This document shows positions 33,196 to 43,398 of a stretch of 64,000 nucleotides of DNA, piece after piece (within the stretch, counting starts at the first letter, position 1; each line of letters starts with the position of its first letter). Made by a program: the position numbers and the translations under genes. The stretch covers positions 12,351,501-12,415,500 of the forward strand of contig NC_092798.1 in NCBI RefSeq assembly GCF_918797505.1, written 5' to 3'. Below the pieces are notes generated by a model, which ran no database searches, was not told the origin of the DNA, and was given only the letters and a program-made list of their open reading frames with translations. The stretch is from Bemisia tabaci (taxonomy: Eukaryota; Arthropoda; Insecta; Hemiptera; Aleyrodidae).

Positions 33196-34057
33196 TTTTA
33201 TATAGATAACTAAGAATCGGTTAAAAACAAGACCCCACTATTGTAGCTCGGGTTGCCTACTCGTAAAATTGAAGGTAAACTAACAGTGATGTAATCACCG
33301 CTTCGCACATCACGCCTTCCAGCTTTCTTCCTCATATAAGCATAGTCATTATCGTTAGTTTATCTCTCATCTCCCTCTTCTATTGCATTCACCTGCTCCA
33401 CCCATAGGATCGCCCAATTTTCTCTATCTATAGCCTTTTCTTTTGATTTCAATAATCAGTCCTCAGCTTCTGTCACGCTTACCTGAGATTCAAGTCACAT
33501 CAAGATCGAACTGAGTTTTGAAGTTCTTTCCTGTCATAAGACGAAGTGCCAGAGAGTGATGAACAACCTAATCAGCCAAAGCCTTCAACAAAATAATACT
33601 TCATTTGGGGGAAAGCCGGAAAAAACATTAAGATGGGGGAAACTAGAGATAGTTCCATATTGGCGGATCCAGGAAGTCGGCAAAATTGTATGCTCGCCAT
33701 TTAAACCATGGAATTAAATCGATCCTTGGAATTACCCATATCCGCCAGATGCCCCAACAAGAATCGATTGTTCAACACGGGTTTAGATGGAAAGTAAACA
33801 ATGCCGCTAACCTGCTGTATCCGCCTCTGACATTCAACGCCTTTAACCACTTTCAATTTATTTCTTCTCTACTTCCAACTTTTGACAGATGAAAATGTTC
33901 GCCTTATTAAGCTCAGAATTATTCTGATATATGTTTTTCTTTTACACGAAGTGTCTCAGTTCCTTTCTGTTTAACTCACACCACATGTGAATTTTCTGTA
34001 TGAGCTAAAATTCCCAACTGGAATTGGCTATCACAGAAAACATTGAATTTCGTAAAG
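33196..34057. other. Mostly unrecognised; a small MITE inside
   Basis: Apart from the family O element at 33658-33830 no feature is supportable. Confidence 0.35.
33658..33830. repeat. Family O MITE
   Basis: TTGGCGGATCCAGGAAGTCG at the left, ACCTGCTGTATCCGCCTC at the right; AATCGAT-type interior. A relative is at 51123-51293. Confidence 0.72.
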
Positions 34058-34065
34058 AGCCTCCC

Positions 34066-35911
34066 TAGGGTGCGTCAAAAAAAATGAAAGTCTGAAATGT
34101 TCCGCTCCCCAGGCGGCAATCGATGACGTTTGGTAAAAAAACATGTTTGCCAAAATTTGGGCCAATTTCAATCATTTTAAATGGTGCCAAAGGTCAATTT
34201 TGTGATGAAATTATGATATTTTGGTTTAGACCTCGATTTCGTACAAAAAACTCGATTTTACGCTGAAATCGTGCGTTTACGAGAAAAATGTCAAAGAACT
34301 CGACTTGTAGAGGATGAAATTTTACACTAGGAGGACGTCTTTGTAACCGATAAAAATCAAATTGAACTAGAAAAACTCAACTCTGTATTTATTTTTTTGG
34401 TCCTCAGAATTTCCGAGGTCTTACTAAGTAGTGGTTTAAAAGACTCATTTTTCACGAAAATAAGTCGAAAGAGGGTATAAATGAACTGTAGGCAAGTGTT
34501 GAGGATGCAAATGTCATCAGAACTTCCTCAGTTTCAAAAAAAGTTCCAACTATTTTGCACAATCCTCCAAAAAGTGTACGGCTCGAGAAGCAGGATCGTG
34601 CTATAATAGTAGGGGGAAAGTGCGGTTTGACCGGGAAAAATTGCGTAACAAACTTTCCCTATGTAATCGTCATCAGTAGGTCCCCCTGAACAACTTCCTA
34701 AAAGTTAAAAATGGCCCCACCCCGGAATATCCCTCATAAAAGTTAAAATTGAAAATGGCGGCCGTAATAAGAGGGTCCGGGAAATCGGTATTTTAAAATG
34801 CTCATTCTGTCTCATCATGTGAGGTAGCATTTCCTATGTAATTTTGGTCGTAGATTTCATAAATGAATTCCACAAGGCCTCTTCTGAGCTTACGTTTCTC
34901 TCGGTAGTCGTACGTTTCCTTTAATTTCCTTTATTAAATACATTTATAACATCAAATTTAAGTTTCATGGCCATAAATACATGCAAATAAAGACACTTCA
35001 CTTTCCTTGTTCCTTCGGTGAATATTTAAAAAAATGCAACCTCCTGCCTTTCACATTTGGCCGCCATCTTTGATTTGGAGCGCCCCCTTTGGCCGGAGGG
35101 CCTTGCGGAATTTATTTATGAAATCTACGACCAAAATTACATAGGAAATGCTACCTCACATGATGAGACAGAATGAGCATTTTAAAATACCGATTTCCCG
35201 GACCCTCTTATTACGGCCGCCATTTTCAATTTTAACTTTTTGAGGGATATTCCGGGGTGGGGCCATTTTTAACTTTTAGGAAGTTGTTCAGGGGGACCTA
35301 CTGATGACGATTACATAGGGAAAGTTTGTTACGCAATTTTTCCCGGTCAAACCGCACTTTCCCCCTACTATTATAGCACGATCCTGCTTCTCGAGCCGTA
35401 CACTTTTTGGAGGATTGTGCAAAATAGTTGGAACTTTTTTTGAAACTGAGGAAGTTCTGATGACATTTGCATCCTCAACACTTGCCTACAGTTCATTTAT
35501 ACCCTCTTTCGACTTATTTTCGTGAAAAATGAGTCTTTTAAACCACTACTTAGTAAGACCTCGGAAATTCTGAGGACCAAAAAAATAAATACCGAGTTGA
35601 GTTTTTCTAGTTCAATTTGATTTTTATCGGTTACAAAGACGTCCTCCTAGTGTAAAATTTCATCCTCTACAAGTCGAGTTCTTTGACATTTTTCTCGTAA
35701 ACGCACGATTTCAGCGTAAAATCGAGTTTTTTGTACGAAATCGAGGTCTAAGCCAAAATATCATAATTTCATCACAAAATTGACCTTTGGCACCATTTAA
35801 AATGATTGAAATTGGCTCAAATTTTGGCAAACATGTTTTTTTACCAAACGTCATCGATTGCCGCCTGGGGAGCGGAACATTTCAGACTTTCATTTTTTTT
35901 GACGCACCCTA
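34066..35911. mobile_element. Giant hAT-like foldback element, arms about 815 bp
   Basis: Starts TAGGGTGCGTCAAAAAAAAT and ends with its reverse complement, ATTTTTTTTGACGCACCCTA. The arms (34066-34880 and 35099-35911) are near-identical inverted repeats. A few differences are visible, such as CTCATAAAAGTT against CTCAAAAAGTT and ACTCTGTATTT against ACTCGGTATTT. A unique loop of about 218 bp separates them. The 8-bp sequence AGCCTCCC occurs on both sides (34058-34065 and 35912-35919). The 8-bp TSD and TAGGGTG ends fit hAT elements. There is no transposase frame. A transcript through it would form an exceptionally long hairpin. Confidence 0.92.
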
Positions 35912-35919
35912 AGCCTCCC

Positions 35920-36451
35920 CAACGAAAACTGCCGTGTTCTTTCTTGCCTGAGATTCGACAACAGCGTATCTCATGCTCAACAGCGCGCATAATCGGAACT
36001 AATTTCTGGAGCAGCCTTTGTTGAGTGTTGCTTGAAGAGAATGCTTTTTTCGAGGAGGCCTTTTTTTGCGATCTGCTTCATCCTATCCAGTTCCTTCCCT
36101 GTGCCTCTCTCCTCACGTGTCCTCCTTCTTACTGGAAAGCTGTCAATGTAACTGTTCTTTTTAGCGTGATCGGTATCTACGGTCACTCTGCTCCTTTCGT
36201 CCGCCGTCTTTCGCGCAGTGACGATTCTTCTTCCCTCATTTAAACGCCTGTTAAAAATATCGATTTTTATCTCTAGAAGGAGGCTGAAAAATGATTTATA
36301 TCTATCGAAAGGCGTATTATCGGATGCCATTATCCAAGAATCGCCTAGCTTTTCCCGGTATTCTCATTTGAGCTGGCAACATCAATGTGACTAGTTCTGA
36401 TGTGCTCACACTGTCAAATAGAGATAGAGCATGATGTTAAGGAGGCACATG
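35920..36451. other. Sequence between foldback and errantivirus
   Basis: A reverse frame of 117 codons (35977-36330) and an overlapping forward frame are present. Neither shows a motif I recognise. Possibly decayed coding sequence, but unsupported. Confidence 0.3.
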
Positions 36452-36671
36452 AGTTAAATAAGAGAGAGAACTTGAATAAATTCATACAATTTATTACAAA
36501 AACGAAACTAAAAATCGGAAGTGAAATGGTGACTTCCTTAGCGCGCGATGCGTAAGAGTGACAGTACATTTGGTGCGGCGATCCGTATCCGGGCCGCCGG
36601 TATCTCCTGATATCGGTATCTCTTGAACTTAGACCTCATGATAACAGTATGACTCTATGGAAAATATATCA
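36452..36671 (-). repeat. Errantivirus 3' LTR
   Basis: 220 bp, reading TGATATATTTTCC ... TATTTAACT on the element strand. AATAAA (TTTATT on the + strand at 36490-36495) is a probable polyadenylation signal for the element transcript. Confidence 0.93.
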
Positions 36672-36685
36672 CCTCCCAACCTGGA
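36672..36685 (-). other. Polypurine tract
   Basis: On the element strand, GGTTGGGAGG lies directly before the TGATAT start of the 3' LTR. That is the expected place and composition for the plus-strand primer. Confidence 0.75.
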
Positions 36686-36686
36686 T

Positions 36687-38303
36687 TCAAAAATCGTATC
36701 TAGGTGGTAAACCACCAGGATAGATAAATTTTTGACTTTGAGACGTCGTCATGTCAGATGTCTGAACAGGAGATATGGGATGACTCGTCTCAGGAGGGCT
36801 TGCTGGGACAGAGTTATATACAATTACAGGGTTATTTGTTGTCGTTGTTTTTCGCTTAAGGCGCAGACGGAGAATGTAAATGTAAGCCAGAAGTATACAA
36901 GTTATTATTATAAAGGTTGCTAAAAATGTTATGATAGACCAGGAAACGGCGGGCTGCTTGTCAAATTGTGTCATACTCCAGACTGGTGGATAAGGACTAG
37001 ACACCTCAAAAGATAAATTGGCAAGTTGAACGGGTTTGACTGAATGTGTTTCTGTGGTGGAAGGAAGCTGTTCTGGAATGAAAAAGGGTTGGAAATGCTT
37101 TACGCTCTTAGGGGTCTGTAAAGGAACGTTATTAAGTTCAATATCACACTCCAGAGGGGAAACATAATATAAGCCTGTCAAGGAAAATTTTTCGGCCTTA
37201 TGGGCACAGCTGACTTGCAAGGTTGCTTTTGTTGCAAGGTACAAAATGTAGGAATGCGATTCTGCGATTTGTGTGATGGGTGGAAAGTCTTTAGAAATTT
37301 TGATCTTTTCACATTTGGTTAGTTGTTTCGCCTGGAAAAGTTCACTGATGCAATCACTGACTGGATGAAAGTTGTCATCGCATTGGTAGAGTCCTTCTCT
37401 CAGGTACGTGCAGGCAAGGTTTGATCCGAGGAGTAGATCGCCGTGTGATAGTACATATTTTTCCTGAAATGACATTCGAATTTGTTCTGGCTTTACAGAG
37501 AGGGGAATTTGTTGTAACATATAATATTTATAGGAGAAAGGGGCGTTTAGCGGTATTTTGATGGTGTATACTAACAGGGAACCTTCGCGTTGACAATACA
37601 CGGACGAAGCTTTTTCTAAATTTAAAACATTTTCAATCTTCAGTGGGACGGGAAATGTGACGTTGAATTTAGCTTCCATATCGCGTAATTCTGACAAAAA
37701 TAAATCAGGATTTATAATACTAGGGTGGAGTATTTTAGCAGAGCAAAATGTAAGAGAATCTATAATTTCAGAAATGGTAGTATGAAGAAGAGAGAAAGAG
37801 AGAGAAAATTCTTGGATCGCATTGTTGGTTTGAATCCGAATAGCATTGGTTTCGGTATTATTTTCATACTGGGTCTCAAAAGAAGTGACATGACTATTTA
37901 TTTTCACCTCATTTTCTGAAATTTTCTGGAGAGTCTTTTTGAATTGCGTTATCGTTTGGGAGGCCAAGGAATATTGGCCCTTTATTTGGTTTTCAAGAAT
38001 TATCTGTCCCTTCTGAATGGCTGAAATGGCATTGTCATATGATTTCCCATCTTCGGAGTCTAAATTTCCTGTCAGAAACTTGATTCCCTTTCCAAGGAAA
38101 TCCAGCGCACGTTTGCGATGTTCTTGAGGATTCAGGAACCTTAACTTTTCCTTAATCTTAGATTCAATTACTCTTACTTCGTTCAGCGTATTTACATTGT
38201 CCAAAAAAAGGACAGGTTGCCTAACTTGCAAGGCGTTCGTAAAGCGGGAAAGTTGCGCAGAAAGGTTTTTTGCGTTTGAAGTCAAGGGCTGTAAGTCCGT
38301 CAC
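36687..38303 (-). CDS. env: Errantivirus envelope glycoprotein (F-like)
   Basis: Encodes the membrane fusion protein of the element. The 538-codon stretch begins at a GTG, not ATG. The same frame stays open upstream to about 38505, overlapping the 3' end of pol in another frame. A basic cleavage motif RKR lies at residues 63-65. It is followed by a hydrophobic fusion-peptide-like stretch (LDFLGKGIKFLTGNLD), a pattern shared by errantivirus Env and baculovirus F proteins. Cysteines cluster in the middle, and a single transmembrane segment is at about 453-480. The cytoplasmic tail of about 58 residues contains PPRY, a PPxY-type motif. In this group env is made from a spliced mRNA, and TTGCAG at about 38425 after a pyrimidine-rich tract is a candidate acceptor. 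The true N-terminus and signal peptide therefore cannot be fixed from this frame. No internal stop is seen. Confidence 0.9.
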   Translation of the reverse strand: MTDLQPLTSNAKNLSAQLSRFTNALQVRQPVLFLDNVNTLNEVRVIESKIKEKLRFLNPQEHRKRALDFLGKGIKFLTGNLDSEDGKSYDNAISAIQKGQIILENQIKGQYSLASQTITQFKKTLQKISENEVKINSHVTSFETQYENNTETNAIRIQTNNAIQEFSLSFSLLHTTISEIIDSLTFCSAKILHPSIINPDLFLSELRDMEAKFNVTFPVPLKIENVLNLEKASSVYCQREGSLLVYTIKIPLNAPFSYKYYMLQQIPLSVKPEQIRMSFQEKYVLSHGDLLLGSNLACTYLREGLYQCDDNFHPVSDCISELFQAKQLTKCEKIKISKDFPPITQIAESHSYILYLATKATLQVSCAHKAEKFSLTGLYYVSPLECDIELNNVPLQTPKSVKHFQPFFIPEQLPSTTETHSVKPVQLANLSFEVSSPYPPVWSMTQFDKQPAVSWSIITFLATFIIITCILLAYIYILRLRLKRKTTTTNNPVIVYNSVPASPPETSHPISPVQTSDMTTSQSQKFIYPGGLPPRYDF

Positions 38304-38350
38304 GTGGATTAGGGAGATGTCGGAATTTTCAAGGTAGGCCTGTCCAAGTT

Positions 38351-41300
38351 TTATCGGGAGGATTGAAATGTCCTTGAGGTTTTGGAGGATATAGCTGTTT
38401 GTGGATTGGGCAAGGCAGGAGCATCTGCAACAGATTGAAAGAATTTTGGTAATTTTTTTATCTGATCTAGGCGTACTTTTTCGCCAGCAGGTTTTCTCGG
38501 GTTATGCAATACCACTGTCTCTTTATTGACTTGCTGTTGGATTTTTTTGGGGATGAAACTTGGTTTTACTTTCGTTCTGCCCTGAGTATTTTTGCGAAGA
38601 GCTTCATTAGGCTGCTTTGTAGGGGCAGGTTTTCTATTTTCATTAACTTTTGCAATATACTTTTCTTTGTTTTGATCAAGCCTATGATGAATCAAATCAT
38701 ATAGTTTCCTACAATATTCTTTATGTTTTTGAACGTATGTTTGTGTGTTCAAGGTGTCCTTTACGTTTAGAAAGTTGTCTGTTTCAAGATGTCCTGAAAT
38801 GATCTCATGAGGAGTTAACTTCGTTACATCGGATATAGAGTTGTTGTAAGCAACAAGGGAGTACAAGACTAATATAGGAATGGAGTCGTTCTTGAATTGT
38901 GGTGTGAGGTTAAGTATTTTAATATGTTCGATGAGAGTACAGTGAAATTTCTCAATAATTCCATTAGATTGTGGGTGGTCGGAAGAGATCGGGTGAAATT
39001 CTGTACCATGACTGTTGCAAATTTCTCTTAGAGATTTGTTATCAAATTCTTTACCTTTGTCTACGATTAATTTTTGTGGAATGCCATGATGAGAGGTAAA
39101 CCTTAAATATTTTTCAGCTATTTCGATTGCCGTTTTATTTTCAACCTCGTAAGCTTGGGCGTATTTTGAGAAAGCGTCAACAAAAGTCAAAAATGTATGA
39201 CCAGAGATCGTGAAGAGGTCTAAATGGAGGATTTCAAAGGGTTTGAAGGCAGTGGGTGTCTTTTCAAGGGGTAATTTATATGGATTACGATCATATTTGG
39301 CTCTGTTGCAGATATCACAATTTGCAAGAAAAATTGAGATAGATTTTCGCATGTTTGGCCAGTAATATTTACGAGTTAGGTGGTGCTCTGTTTCAATTAC
39401 ACCTCTATGATTGGTTTTGCCCTCGTGATAGTTTAAAATCACAGTCATTTGCTCGTCGTCATTCTCAATATCCTCTAGGAATCGATTGGTTTTTTCTAGC
39501 CTGAGATTTTTAAAAGTGCTTTGCAAGACGGGGGTGAGTTTTGTATACAGAACGTCTGGGAAAAAATGCATTCGGTATTTATTGGATGGATTAAGGTGCT
39601 CGCACAAAATTTTTGATACATCCGTTTCAAAAGTATTCTTGTTCAAGGTGATCCAAAGTCGAGTTTTTTCGTTCCGGGAATTTTGAAACAGTTTTTGAAT
39701 TTCAACATTTGAAGGCATGGTATGTTGGCGAAAACAGATTTGATACTTGGAAAAATTCAGAGCTTGGTCCGATATCGGGATTTCTAGTGTATCGGTGTCT
39801 AATTGACTATGTACTGTATCTACTTCTGAGTCTGAAACGTTCTCGGCAAGAGGAGTTTCATTGAAATTATGCATTACGTTAGCAATGTGGTCGCAGGAAG
39901 ATACGTTGGTAGGAGCTATTGAGGACTGCATCTGAAAAGGTTCCAGGGTGGCGGTAGAAAATGAGTCAGAAAGTTTATCCTTCATGTCTACGTTAACAAA
40001 CAGTGAGGCCATATCATCGTCAGTCAGGTCATTATTTCGAGCGATATCTTCTTGTTCATCGAGGTCAATTACTTGCAGAGAGTCGAGATCTCCGGGGAGG
40101 TCACGAATGGTGTAATGAATTTGTATCCTTGACAAAGCGTCTGCGTTTAAGTTTTTTTTTCCAGGTTTGTATTCGACTGAATAAACGTATTCTTCTAACT
40201 GAATTCTCCAGCGGGCCAGCTTACTCTCTGGATTTTTCAGTGAAAATAGCCAAGCTAACGGTCTATGGTCAGTGAAGATTTTAAACTTTCTACCATATAA
40301 ATAGGGGCGAAAAGTTTTTACCGCCCAGACGATTGCCAATAATTCTTTCTCGATCGTAGAATACCGGGTTTCCGAGTCATTAAGGGTTCTAGACGCATAG
40401 CATACGGGAAGGTCAGAGCCTGCAGGGCCCTGTGACAAGATGGCGCCCAAAGCAAAATTTGAGGCGTCAGTCGTGAGAAAAAATTCTTTAGTAAAGTCTG
40501 GATATTGAAGAATTGGATCATTACATAACAATTCCTTGCACTGATTAAAACGTTCAATGAATTTTGGGTTATTGTGAGGAATTGTGGCATTTTTTTTCAA
40601 GCACACTGTTAAAAATTTTGTAAGGCGGGAGAAATCAGGAATAAATTTTCTGTAGTAACCAAGAAGGCCTAAAAAGGATTTTATTTCCGTTGGGGTCTTA
40701 GGCACTGGAAAGTCTGTAATGGCAGAGATCTTTGTTGGACAAGGTTTCACGCCTTCGTCAGTTATTAAGTGGCCTAAATACTCCGTTTCGTGTCTAAAAA
40801 ATTCTGATTTATCCAGTTGGATTTTCAGATTAAACTGTCTTAATCGTTCGAGAACGAGACGGCAATGTCTTATGTGTTCTTGAAGGGAAGATGAGAAAAT
40901 CAGGATGTCGTCAAGGTAAACTAAACATATGCTACCTTGTAAGCCTGCTAGTACAGAGTCCATTAAACGTTGAAACGTTGCAGGGGCGTTCATAAGTCCA
41001 AAAGGCATCCTAAGGTACTCGAAATGGCCGTTTTCCGTGCTGAATGCTGTTTTCGGAACGCTATCTGGGTCAACTTCTATTTGGTGGAAGCCGTTTGCAA
41101 GGTCAAGGGTCGTGAAGTAGGTGCATTTACCAAGTTTATCTAACAGGTCGGAGATGTTAGGTATCGGGAATTTGTCAGGGATAGTCTTTTCGTTAAGTTT
41201 CCTGTAATCAATTACCATCCGCCATTTTTTCTTTCCACTAGCATCAGTTTTTTTTGGAACCACCCAGACGGGAGAGGACCATGGAGAGTGGCTTGGCCGA

Positions 41301-42304
41301 ATAATGCCTGATTCTAACATTTTCTTTATCTGGGTTTTGATCTCTTCTTTGTGCACATGGGGGTATCGATACGACTTGGTGTAAACTGGGTTCTCATCTT
41401 TGGTACGAATGGTGTGTTTCACTCCGTGAGCAAAACTCAATTTCTGACCTTCAACGAAGAATGTATCAGAAAATTTGTCCGCCAGATTTTCAAGAGCAGA
41501 TTTTTCTTCCGAGTTGAGGTGATCACTTCGCAACATGGAAAAATCAAATGAGGGTTCGGGGTCAAGGTAATGAAAATTTTGATTGGGTCTCTTCTTTCGT
41601 TTCTTCCAAACATGTGCTTCCTTATTGGAACCAATATTAAATAAATCAGCATCGAAATGATAAACAAAATGTTGCTGAGAGAAATGGACATCATTAGGAC
41701 TACTATTTCTCACGAGTACCGTTGCCAAATCGTTAACGTTAGTTGCAAGGCATGACGGAATGACACAGTTTTCGGTTATTTTATATTTTGGGATTAATAT
41801 GTTCTTGGGACTGTTCGGTTCTAATTTTAATTGAATTTTTGTTTCTGAGTTTGCTTTTGCAGTATGGTGTGATAAATTGGGTCCAGTTTTGTGGTAGAAG
41901 AATTTGATGGAGGCGTTGGGCGATCTTAAGGTTTGATCGCTATAGCAAATGTCAAGTTTTAAGAGTTTGAGGGCATCTGAACCAATAAGGCCATGAAAGT
42001 AATTGTGGAATTTCCAGTGGTGAAAGCGAACAGGGAGGGTTGTCCCAAGGGATATCGGGGTCATTCTAGAACTATGAGTTAAAGCAGTTTTTCCATGGAC
42101 AGAAGTAATAATGACTGGATTCTTATTTTTTTCTGTTGTGAACAACTTAGTGGCAATTGCAGGGTCAATAAAGGAGTTTGTCGATCCCGAGTCAATTAAA
42201 AATCGTAATTTATAGGTTGGAAAAATTACATAAGGGAGTCGAGGTGCAGTAAATTCTAGAAGGGATTCAGTTTTGTCGAGGCTGGTTGCCGAAAAACCTG
42301 ATTT
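38351..42304 (-). CDS. pol: Errantivirus Pol polyprotein (PR-RT-RNaseH-IN)
   Basis: The frame is open from 42304; a TTG at 42145 would start 1264 residues, but the protease active site FLIDSGS lies upstream of it (about 42182-42202). Translation must therefore enter by a -1 shift from gag. Counting from 42145: reverse transcriptase at about 255-465 with YLDD at 410-413; RNase H at about 555-675 (TTDAS, EKELLA, TDHRPL); integrase zinc region at about 906-946 ending CDIC; integrase catalytic residues D975, D1029 and E1065, which give the D,D(35)E spacing. The C-terminal tail is basic and proline-rich. Products would be processed by the element's own protease. The end overlaps the upstream open part of env. 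All catalytic motifs are intact. Confidence 0.95.
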   Translation of the reverse strand, partial: KSGFSATSLDKTESLLEFTAPRLPYVIFPTYKLRFLIDSGSTNSFIDPAIATKLFTTEKNKNPVIITSVHGKTALTHSSRMTPISLGTTLPVRFHHWKFHNYFHGLIGSDALKLLKLDICYSDQTLRSPNASIKFFYHKTGPNLSHHTAKANSETKIQLKLEPNSPKNILIPKYKITENCVIPSCLATNVNDLATVLVRNSSPNDVHFSQQHFVYHFDADLFNIGSNKEAHVWKKRKKRPNQNFHYLDPEPSFDFSMLRSDHLNSEEKSALENLADKFSDTFFVEGQKLSFAHGVKHTIRTKDENPVYTKSYRYPHVHKEEIKTQIKKMLESGIIRPSHSPWSSPVWVVPKKTDASGKKKWRMVIDYRKLNEKTIPDKFPIPNISDLLDKLGKCTYFTTLDLANGFHQIEVDPDSVPKTAFSTENGHFEYLRMPFGLMNAPATFQRLMDSVLAGLQGSICLVYLDDILIFSSSLQEHIRHCRLVLERLRQFNLKIQLDKSEFFRHETEYLGHLITDEGVKPCPTKISAITDFPVPKTPTEIKSFLGLLGYYRKFIPDFSRLTKFLTVCLKKNATIPHNNPKFIERFNQCKELLCNDPILQYPDFTKEFFLTTDASNFALGAILSQGPAGSDLPVCYASRTLNDSETRYSTIEKELLAIVWAVKTFRPYLYGRKFKIFTDHRPLAWLFSLKNPESKLARWRIQLEEYVYSVEYKPGKKNLNADALSRIQIHYTIRDLPGDLDSLQVIDLDEQEDIARNNDLTDDDMASLFVNVDMKDKLSDSFSTATLEPFQMQSSIAPTNVSSCDHIANVMHNFNETPLAENVSDSEVDTVHSQLDTDTLEIPISDQALNFSKYQICFRQHTMPSNVEIQKLFQNSRNEKTRLWITLNKNTFETDVSKILCEHLNPSNKYRMHFFPDVLYTKLTPVLQSTFKNLRLEKTNRFLEDIENDDEQMTVILNYHEGKTNHRGVIETEHHLTRKYYWPNMRKSISIFLANCDICNRAKYDRNPYKLPLEKTPTAFKPFEILHLDLFTISGHTFLTFVDAFSKYAQAYEVENKTAIEIAEKYLRFTSHHGIPQKLIVDKGKEFDNKSLREICNSHGTEFHPISSDHPQSNGIIEKFHCTLIEHIKILNLTPQFKNDSIPILVLYSLVAYNNSISDVTKLTPHEIISGHLETDNFLNVKDTLNTQTYVQKHKEYCRKLYDLIHHRLDQNKEKYIAKVNENRKPAPTKQPNEALRKNTQGRTKVKPSFIPKKIQQQVNKETVVLHNPRKPAGEKVRLDQIKKLPKFFQSVADAPALPNPQTAISSKTSRTFQSSR
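42182..42205 (-). other. Pepsin-like protease active site in the pol frame
   Basis: The frame reads LIDSGSTNSF here, the DSG signature of retroviral aspartic proteases. It shows that pol begins upstream of any internal start codon. Confidence 0.9.
42256..42304 (-). promoter_or_regulatory. gag/pol overlap, -1 frameshift region
   Basis: Gag stops at TAG 42256-42258; the pol frame is open from 42304. The pol frame is -1 relative to gag. GGTTTTT and ACAAAAC within the overlap are possible slip sites, but neither is a perfect X-XXY-YYZ heptamer in the gag frame. Confidence 0.6.
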
Positions 42305-43398
42305 TCAACAGTATGAGTTTCTCCGTCTGTATATTCCTCGGCATACTCAGCTGCAGATTCAGAGAAATGCTGACAGTCCTCATTATCATGACTCATTTCA
42401 TTTTCGCTTCGGGGCTCATAATTTTCATTGATTTCCAAGTTAAATTTTTGAGCTGCACCGTGGGATAGATGAGAATTCCTAGTGACTCCAGACATTGGGA
42501 TTGGAGTGTTGGTGGGGAAATTGTTTCCACCAGATGGTTTTGTCGCAAAATCACGATAATTTTGCTGGTGTGCTCGATTCTGTTGAGTTGCGGTCAATTT
42601 ACTACTACTTTCATTAAACTGAGAACGAAAAACTGGATTTGGGTTGGCATTTGGCTTGAAGGGCTTGGAATAATTCGGTCTTGGCTTAGTAAGTTTTTGC
42701 ATGTTTTTGTGATTATTAGAAGCAGGAACAGACACTGTTGTGAAATTTTTGCATGATGCTTCTTCTTGATATTCGTTCATGAGAATGTTGTAAATTTGAG
42801 AAAGGGATGAGGGTTTTCTAGCTTTCACGTACTGTTGTAAAGGGTTTTGCATACCGTCGAGGGCTTGTTTGGTAGCCAAATTAGACCAGGTTTCTTTTAA
42901 AAGAGGGGCATCTGTGGCTCTGCCATGAGTATCTAAATAGGCATTTATTAAATACAAATGCTGTTCCAATCTTTGAACAAAATCAAAGGCTGTCTCATTT
43001 ACTTGAGAAATTTGATACATTTCCTTTGTCAATGTTCCCAGATCTCGCTTATCAGCATAAGTATCTAAAAGCGCTCGTTTAATTTTTTCCCAGGAAGACA
43101 GATCATGATTTGCTAGCTTAATTTTTGCGTCTCCTATAATTTTTGCTTTAATATGACTTAAAATCAACCAGTTTTGGGGAGGGGTGTCAGAGGAGGTATC
43201 ATAAAAATTAGAGACAATGCCATTACAAACACTCAAAAAGTCCTTCAAAACTTTTGGTTCGCCGTCAAACTGAGGGATGGCATCCAAATACATTTTTTCA
43301 ATTTTCGGAATAGTCATGGTTGGATTTGAGCCTAACGAAACAACTTTTGAAAACAGTTCGAGAAAAGATTGAGAATTTGGGTCAGTTTGGTGGGACAT
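42256..43398 (-). CDS. gag: Errantivirus Gag
   Basis: A structural protein of 380 residues that starts at a clear ATG (43396-43398) after the leader. Residues about 41-50 (AIPQFDGEPK) and a later YADKRDLGTL block resemble the conserved capsid region of errantivirus Gag. There is no CCHC zinc knuckle, which is typical of this group rather than a defect. The C-terminal third is rich in Asn, Gln and Ser, then acidic. It should assemble particles that package the element RNA. The end overlaps pol by about 49 bases in the frameshift region. The frame is intact. Confidence 0.92.
   Translation of the reverse strand: MSHQTDPNSQSFLELFSKVVSLGSNPTMTIPKIEKMYLDAIPQFDGEPKVLKDFLSVCNGIVSNFYDTSSDTPPQNWLILSHIKAKIIGDAKIKLANHDLSSWEKIKRALLDTYADKRDLGTLTKEMYQISQVNETAFDFVQRLEQHLYLINAYLDTHGRATDAPLLKETWSNLATKQALDGMQNPLQQYVKARKPSSLSQIYNILMNEYQEEASCKNFTTVSVPASNNHKNMQKLTKPRPNYSKPFKPNANPNPVFRSQFNESSSKLTATQQNRAHQQNYRDFATKPSGGNNFPTNTPIPMSGVTRNSHLSHGAAQKFNLEINENYEPRSENEMSHDNEDCQHFSESAAEYAEEYTDGETHTVENQVFRQPASTKLNPF

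Noticed and set aside
35977..36330. 117-codon reverse frame as a gene or retroelement relic
   Set aside because: No motif recognised and a forward frame overlaps it. A blastp search returning a conserved family would change this.
38301..38303. GTG as the env start codon
   Set aside because: The frame continues upstream, and errantivirus env is normally expressed from a spliced RNA.
42143..42145. TTG as the pol start codon
   Set aside because: The protease active site lies upstream in the same frame, so translation must enter by frameshift from gag.
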